Shown here: in pieces, positions 7,267 to 10,764 of the stretch | Position numbering within the stretch: position 1 is the stretch's first letter | How the letters are laid out: each line of letters starts with the position of its first letter | Source of the DNA: Alphaproteobacteria bacterium | GTDB taxonomy: Bacteria; Pseudomonadota; Alphaproteobacteria; Geminicoccales; Geminicoccaceae | DNA length: 10,764 nt | Assembly: GCA_026982585.1 (NCBI GenBank) | Contig: JALSGW010000330.1 | Coordinates: forward strand, 1-10,764 | Reading direction: 5' to 3' | Made by a program: the position numbers and the translations under genes | The notes under the pieces: generated by a model | The model's database searches: none | Seen by the model: only the letters and a program-made list of their open reading frames with translations | Told to the model about the DNA's origin: nothing

Positions 7267-8463
7267 ATGAGGCTCGAGGAGGAGCTGCGCGCGCGCGCCC
7301 GCGAGCTCGGGTTCGACGAGCTGCGCATCACCCGCGCCCATTTGCCGCGCGAGGTGCGGGCGGGCTTCCGCGCCTTCGTGCGCGCCGGCATCGCGGGCGA
7401 CATGAGCTGGCTGGTGGCCCGGCCGCAGCTGCGCGAACACCCTCGAGCGCTGTGGCCGGAGGCGCGCAGCGCGGTGGTGGTGGGGGTGAACTACGGACCG
7501 GAGCGGGATCCCCGCAGCGAGCTCGCGCGGCCGGATCGGGGCTACATCGCCCTTTACGCCCGAAGGCGCGACTATCACCTGGTGCTCAAGGGGCGGCTCA
7601 AGCAGCTCGCCGGCTGGCTCGCCGCGCGCAGCGGCGCGGAGGTGCGGCTGTTCGTGGACACCGCGCCGGTGCTCGAAAAACCCCTCGCCCACCAGGCCGG
7701 TCTGGGCTGGCAGGGCAAGCACACCAACCTGGTCTCGCGTCGCTACGGATCCTGGCTGTTCCTGGGCGGGCTGTTGACCGATCTGGACCTCGCGCCCGAT
7801 CCGCCCGAGCCGGACCGCTGCGGGCGTTGCCACAGGTGCATGGACGTCTGTCCCACGGGCGCCATCCCCGCGCCCTACCGCCTCGATCCAAGACGCTGCA
7901 TCGCCTACCTCACCATCGAGCACAAGGGGCCGATCCCCCGCGAGCTGCGCCCGCTGGTCGGCAACCGCGTCTTCGGCTGCGACGACTGTCTGCTCGTCTG
8001 CCCCTGGAACAAGTTCGCGCGCCGGAGCCGGGAGGCCAAACTGGCGCTCCGGGAGGATCTGTCCGAACCGTCCCTGGCCGAACTGCTGGAGCTCGACGAG
8101 CCGGCGTACCGGCGGCGCTTCGCCCGCACGCCGCTGCGCCGCACCGGACATGTCCGGTTCCTGCGCAACGTCCTGATTGCCGCCGGCAACAGCGGATGCC
8201 ACCGGCTCGCCCCTCTCGTGCGCAGACATCTCGACCATCCCGACCCGGTGGTGCGCGGTGCTGCGGTGTGGGCCTATGGTCGGCTCGCCGGGGCCGCCGC
8301 GCGCAGCGAGGCTCTGCAGCGGATGGAAACGGAGCCGGATCCGGATGTGCGGGAGGAGTGGCGCGCGCTTGCCGGCCAACCGGCGCGCGAGGTTGGCGAT
8401 GCGGTCGTGGAGCTGGGCGCCTCTTCGCCCGGAGCACCGCTGGAGGCGGACCGATGCGGGTGA
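7267..8463 (+). CDS. queG: Epoxyqueuosine reductase
   Basis: Reduces epoxyqueuosine to queuosine at the wobble position of GUN-anticodon tRNAs, the last step of queuosine synthesis, using cobalamin and two [4Fe-4S] clusters. The 398-residue product shows FVDTAPVLEK with the conserved acid Asp131, then LGWQGKHTNL, then a double ferredoxin-type domain. The first cysteine set is Cys185, Cys188, Cys191 and Cys195 (CGRCHRCMDVCPTGAI); the second includes Cys211, Cys238, Cys241 and Cys245 (GCDDCLLVCPWN). A HEAT-like C-terminal region (RNVLIAAGNSG, LDHPDPVVRGAAVWAYGRL) should help hold tRNA. Length is slightly above the E. coli protein owing to a polar tail. ATG 7267 is chosen although no good Shine-Dalgarno sequence precedes it; TTG 7258 is an in-frame alternative. 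The last 10 bp overlap mobB. Confidence 0.95.
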   Translation: MRLEEELRARARELGFDELRITRAHLPREVRAGFRAFVRAGIAGDMSWLVARPQLREHPRALWPEARSAVVVGVNYGPERDPRSELARPDRGYIALYARRRDYHLVLKGRLKQLAGWLAARSGAEVRLFVDTAPVLEKPLAHQAGLGWQGKHTNLVSRRYGSWLFLGGLLTDLDLAPDPPEPDRCGRCHRCMDVCPTGAIPAPYRLDPRRCIAYLTIEHKGPIPRELRPLVGNRVFGCDDCLLVCPWNKFARRSREAKLALREDLSEPSLAELLELDEPAYRRRFARTPLRRTGHVRFLRNVLIAAGNSGCHRLAPLVRRHLDHPDPVVRGAAVWAYGRLAGAAARSEALQRMETEPDPDVREEWRALAGQPAREVGDAVVELGASSPGAPLEADRCG

Positions 8464-8954
8464 TGGGAATCGTGGGCTACAAGAACAACGGCAAGACCAC
8501 CCTGGTGGTGCGGCTGGTGGCGCATTTGCGCGCGCGCGGGCTTCGGGTTTCCACCGTCAAACACGCCCACCACAGCGTGGACATCGACCGGCCCGGCAAG
8601 GACAGCTACCGTCACCGGGAGGCGGGGGCGGTGGAGACGGTGCTGGCCACCTCCCGGCGCTGGGCGCTCGTGCACGAGCTGCGGGATGAGGAGGAGCCCG
8701 GCCTCGAGGCCCTGCTCGCCCGCATGACCCCGGTCGATCTGGTGCTGGTGGAAGGGTTCAAGGCCTTCCCCCATCCCAAGCTCGAGGTGCACCGCAAGGC
8801 CGCCGGCACGCCGCTGATCGCCGAGCGCGATCCCACCGTGCGCGGGGTGGCCAGCGACGAACCCCTGCCCGGCCTGGCGCTGCCGGTGTTCGATCTCGAC
8901 GACGTCGACGCCATCGCGGCCTTCGTGCTGGAGAAGGCGGGGAGGATGGCATGA
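8454..8954 (+). CDS. mobB: Molybdopterin-guanine dinucleotide biosynthesis adaptor protein MobB
   Basis: A small P-loop GTPase (166 residues) that assists MobA in turning Mo-molybdopterin into the guanine dinucleotide form. It has the Walker A motif GYKNNGKTT (8-16), the MobB-specific block STVKHAHHSVDIDRPGKDSY, and VDLVLVEGFK with the family glutamate-glycine pair. ATG 8454 is preferred: GGAGG lies 7 nt upstream, inside queG. ATG 8463 is an in-frame alternative. It overlaps queG by 10 bp and moeA by 4 bp (ATGA), so all three are probably translated from one message. No mobA is in the window. Confidence 0.95.
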   Translation: MRVMGIVGYKNNGKTTLVVRLVAHLRARGLRVSTVKHAHHSVDIDRPGKDSYRHREAGAVETVLATSRRWALVHELRDEEEPGLEALLARMTPVDLVLVEGFKAFPHPKLEVHRKAAGTPLIAERDPTVRGVASDEPLPGLALPVFDLDDVDAIAAFVLEKAGRMA

Positions 8955-10204
8955 GGTCCGATTGCGGCGCTTGGGGCGATGCGATCTCGGTGGAGGAGGC
9001 GCACCGGCGCCTGGCCGCGCTGGCCCGGCCTCTTGTGGGCTCGGAGCGGGTGCACCTCGCCTCCGCCTTGGGGCGGATCCTGGCCGCACCCCTGGTGAGC
9101 CCGCGGGATGTGCCGGCCTTCGACAATGTGGCGGTGGACGGCTACGCCTTCCGGGCATCGTCCCTGGTCCCGGGCCAGGCCACCCGGCTGCGGCTTGTCG
9201 AGGGACGGGCGGCGGCCGGCCACCCGTTTGCGGGCGAGGTGCCCGAGGGAGCGGCGGTGCGGGTGCTCACCGGTGCGCCGCTTCCCCTCGGCACCGACAC
9301 GGTGGCGCTCCAGGAGGAGGTCACCGTGGAGGGATTCGCCCTGCTGGTGCCGCCGGGCTACCGGGCGGGAGCCAACGTGCGGCTGCGGGGCGAGGATGTG
9401 GCCCGCGACCAGCTGCTGTTCCGGCCCGGGGTGCGGCTTTTGCCCCAGCATGTGGGGGTGGCGGCGGAGCTCGGCCTGGGCGAGCTCACCGTCTACGCCC
9501 GTCTCAAGGTGGGCCTGTTCTCGAGCGGGGACGAACTGCGCGAGCCCGGCACCCCGCTTGCGCCGGGCGCCATCTACGACGCCAACCGGCACATGCTCAG
9601 GGCCTTTCTGGCAGCGCTGCCGGTGGAGGTGCGGGACTTCGGCATTCTTCCGGACGACGGGGAGGAGGTGCGCCGGCGGCTCGATGCGGCGCGCGCCGAG
9701 GTGGACGTGCTGCTCACGAGCGGCGGCGCCTCGCAGGGGGATGAGGACCATCTCGCCCGGCTGGTCGCGGAGGAAGGCGAACTCGCCTTCTGGCGGCTGC
9801 GGATGAAGCCGGGGCGGCCGCTGGCGCTGGGGCACTGGCGGGAGCTGCCGTTCGTCGCCCTGCCGGGCAATCCGGTGGCAGCGGCGGTGTGCTTCCTGCT
9901 CTTCGCCCGGCCCCTGCTCCTGGCCTTCGCGGGCGGCCGCTTCGCGCCGCCGGAGGGGGTGCTGCTGCCCGCCGCCTTCGCCCTGCGCAAGAAGGTGGGG
10001 CGAAGCGAATTCCTGCGCGCGCGGCGCATCCGGGATGCGGCCGAGGCCCAGCCGCGGGTGGAGCGCATCGCCCGGGAGGGATCGGGCATCCTGACCTCCA
10101 TGACCGAGGCCGACGGGCTGGTGTGGCTGCCCGAGGAGCTGGCGCAGGTCGCCCCGGGCGATCCGGTCCGCTTTTTGAGCTTCGCGGAACTCGGCTGCCA
10201 TTGA
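8951..10204 (+). CDS. moeA: Molybdopterin molybdenumtransferase
   Basis: Inserts molybdate into adenylylated molybdopterin to form the molybdenum cofactor. The 417-residue protein has the four-domain MoeA layout: N-terminal helix and linker, the DNVAVDGYAF block (58-67, Asp63 equivalent to the family's AMDGYA aspartate), domain II with VRVLTGAPLP, the MoCF-binding domain III with SSGDEL (191-196), TSGGASQGDED (256-266) and LPGNPVAA (304-311), and a C-terminal beta domain. Two signature positions depart from the E. coli type: AVDGYA in place of AMDGYA, and SGGASQGDED in place of SGGVSVGEAD. Such variants exist in the family and the acidic residues are kept, so I expect activity. The ATG overlaps the mobB stop. 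It is the last gene of the queG-mobB-moeA chain. Confidence 0.95.
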   Translation: MRSDCGAWGDAISVEEAHRRLAALARPLVGSERVHLASALGRILAAPLVSPRDVPAFDNVAVDGYAFRASSLVPGQATRLRLVEGRAAAGHPFAGEVPEGAAVRVLTGAPLPLGTDTVALQEEVTVEGFALLVPPGYRAGANVRLRGEDVARDQLLFRPGVRLLPQHVGVAAELGLGELTVYARLKVGLFSSGDELREPGTPLAPGAIYDANRHMLRAFLAALPVEVRDFGILPDDGEEVRRRLDAARAEVDVLLTSGGASQGDEDHLARLVAEEGELAFWRLRMKPGRPLALGHWRELPFVALPGNPVAAAVCFLLFARPLLLAFAGGRFAPPEGVLLPAAFALRKKVGRSEFLRARRIRDAAEAQPRVERIAREGSGILTSMTEADGLVWLPEELAQVAPGDPVRFLSFAELGCH

Positions 10205-10258
10205 CGACCGTCGCGCCGCTCCGAACGCACGGCGGCTCCGGCACGCGCCGCACGGTCG
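10205..10258. repeat. Inverted repeat between moeA and tRNA-Pro
   Basis: CGACCGT at 10205-10211, immediately after the moeA stop, is matched by its reverse complement ACGGTCG at 10252-10258, with 40 nt between. A direct CGCGCCGC repeat also occurs inside (10212-10219 and 10245-10252). It lies where the transcripts of moeA and of the convergent tRNA gene should end, so it may form part of a bidirectional stop region. The stem is short, the loop long and there is no T-run, so this is weak. Confidence 0.25.
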
Positions 10259-10287
10259 CCGTCTTCGAAGCCTGCAGGTGATACTGC

Positions 10288-10364
10288 TGGTCGGAGCGGG
10301 CGGATTTGAACCGCCGACCCCCAGTCCCCCAGACTGGTGCGCTACCAGGCTGCGCTACGCTCCG
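10288..10364 (-). tRNA. tRNA-Pro (anticodon GGG)
   Basis: The minus strand folds as a complete 77-nt tRNA including the encoded CCA. The acceptor stem is CGGAGCG paired with CGCTCCG (7 bp), followed by A73 and CCA. The D stem is GCGC/GCGC with the AGCCTGGTA loop. The anticodon stem is CCAGT/ACTGG around the loop CTGGGGG, giving anticodon GGG. The T arm is GGCGG/CCGCC with TTCAAAT. The C1-G72 pair, A73, and G35-G36 are the proline identity elements. It reads CCC and CCT codons, CCC being very frequent in this GC-rich genome. It lies 54 bp downstream of aguB on the same strand. Confidence 0.97.
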
Positions 10365-10381
10365 CGCCGGCTCGGAACCCC

Positions 10382-10410
10382 TACATAGATCAGGCGGAAG
10401 GGAGCGGCAA
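10382..10410 (-). promoter_or_regulatory. Possible sigma-70-type promoter of tRNA-Pro
   Basis: On the minus strand, TTGCCG (10410-10405) and TATGTA (10387-10382) are separated by 17 nt, and the -10 lies in a small AT-rich patch in otherwise GC-rich DNA. Transcription would start near 10375, about 11 nt before the mature tRNA, with a G-rich discriminator (GGGG). It fits between the aguB stop and the tRNA. The -35 matches consensus at four of six positions and the -10 only at three, so it is plausible rather than certain. Confidence 0.4.
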
Positions 10411-10418
10411 CCGCCGCC

Positions 10419-10764
10419 TCAAACGCCGCCGTCCGCGCGCAACAGGGGAGCGTACAGCTCCGGCCGGCGGTCCCGGAACAACCCCCAGGCGATGCGTTCG
10501 CGCTCGAGGGCTGAAAGATCGAAGGCCGCCTCCACAAGCCCCTCCTCCGCCCGGCCCGCCTCCGCCACGATCGCACCCCGGCCGTCGGTGATGAAGGAGC
10601 TGCCGTAGAAGGTCACCTCGCAGCTGGTGCCGATTTCCCGGCCGACGCGGTTGGCGGCCAGCACCGGCACCATGTTGGCCGCCGCATGTCCCTGCATCAC
10701 CCGCCGCCAGTGATCGCGGCTGTCGTAGTCGGGATCCTGCGGCTCCGAGCCGATGGCGGTGGGA
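10419..10764 (-). CDS. aguB: N-carbamoylputrescine amidase, C-terminal part (cut by window edge)
   Basis: Hydrolyses N-carbamoylputrescine to putrescine, CO2 and ammonia, the last step of the agmatine route to polyamines. Only the last 114 residues are in the window. They begin PTAIGSEPQDPDYDSRDHW and continue with QGHAAANMVPVLAANRVG, TFYGSSFITDGRG and GLFRDRRPELYAPL. This is the characteristic C-terminal half of the AguB branch of the nitrilase superfamily. The catalytic Glu, Lys and Cys lie upstream, outside the window, so activity cannot be checked. An internal GTG/ATG pair at 10700-10695 is not the true start, since coding continues upstream to the edge. The tRNA-Pro gene follows on the same strand. 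An agmatine deiminase gene (aguA) would be expected nearby, but is not seen here. Confidence 0.93.
   Translation of the reverse strand, partial: PTAIGSEPQDPDYDSRDHWRRVMQGHAAANMVPVLAANRVGREIGTSCEVTFYGSSFITDGRGAIVAEAGRAEEGLVEAAFDLSALERERIAWGLFRDRRPELYAPLLRADGGV

Noticed and set aside
8612..10201. A 529-residue minus-strand frame opposite mobB and moeA
   Set aside because: It is antisense to two genes with clear motifs and has no recognisable domain of its own.
10288..10364. The tRNA-Pro gene as a possible integration site for a mobile element
   Set aside because: I see no duplicated tRNA 3' end, integrase gene or foreign-looking DNA on either side. The neighbours are ordinary chromosomal genes.

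Overview
This is a very GC-rich, gene-dense stretch of bacterial chromosome. Codons end almost always in G or C, and several starts are GTG behind strong Shine-Dalgarno sequences. The gene content is that of a free-living member of the Pseudomonadota: two-domain glutamine-dependent NAD synthetase, a glutathione S-transferase beside queG, mobB-moeA, aguB, and a tRNA with an encoded CCA. I cannot fix the class; alpha- and gammaproteobacterial features both appear. I see no insertion sequence, phage gene, CRISPR array, defence module or toxin-antitoxin pair.

Layout, left to right. Positions 1-953 (minus) carry the N-terminal part of nadE, cut by the window edge. After a 215-bp divergent gap comes a plus-strand group (1169-4377): a DadA-like FAD amine/amino-acid oxidoreductase, then two tandem paralogous EamA-type (DMT superfamily) transporters 10 bp apart. 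The second transporter overlaps tail-to-tail by 29 bp with a minus-strand pair (4349-6402) that reads PRPP-binding phosphoribosyltransferase then nicotinate phosphoribosyltransferase, joined by an ATGA overlap. A 149-bp divergent gap with two GC-rich hairpins follows. The next plus-strand series (6552-10204) is glutathione S-transferase, queG, mobB and moeA, the last three overlapping. A tRNA-Pro(GGG) and the C-terminal part of aguB lie on the minus strand at the right end, convergent with moeA.

How the genes work together. nadE and the nicotinate phosphoribosyltransferase both belong to NAD synthesis by the Preiss-Handler route (nicotinate to NaMN, later NaAD to NAD), although the transporter group separates them. 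The oxidoreductase and the two exporter-like permeases look like a small amino-acid or amine handling unit. queG, mobB and moeA form a cofactor and tRNA-modification unit: queuosine maturation, then molybdenum cofactor insertion. aguB is putrescine synthesis.

The window is mostly ordinary housekeeping and accessory metabolism. I did not find a clearly new system. The items most worth a second look are the tandem transporters, the phosphoribosyltransferase of unknown substrate coupled to the NAD-salvage enzyme, the two competing starts of that enzyme, and a possible 44-residue ORF upstream of nadE.
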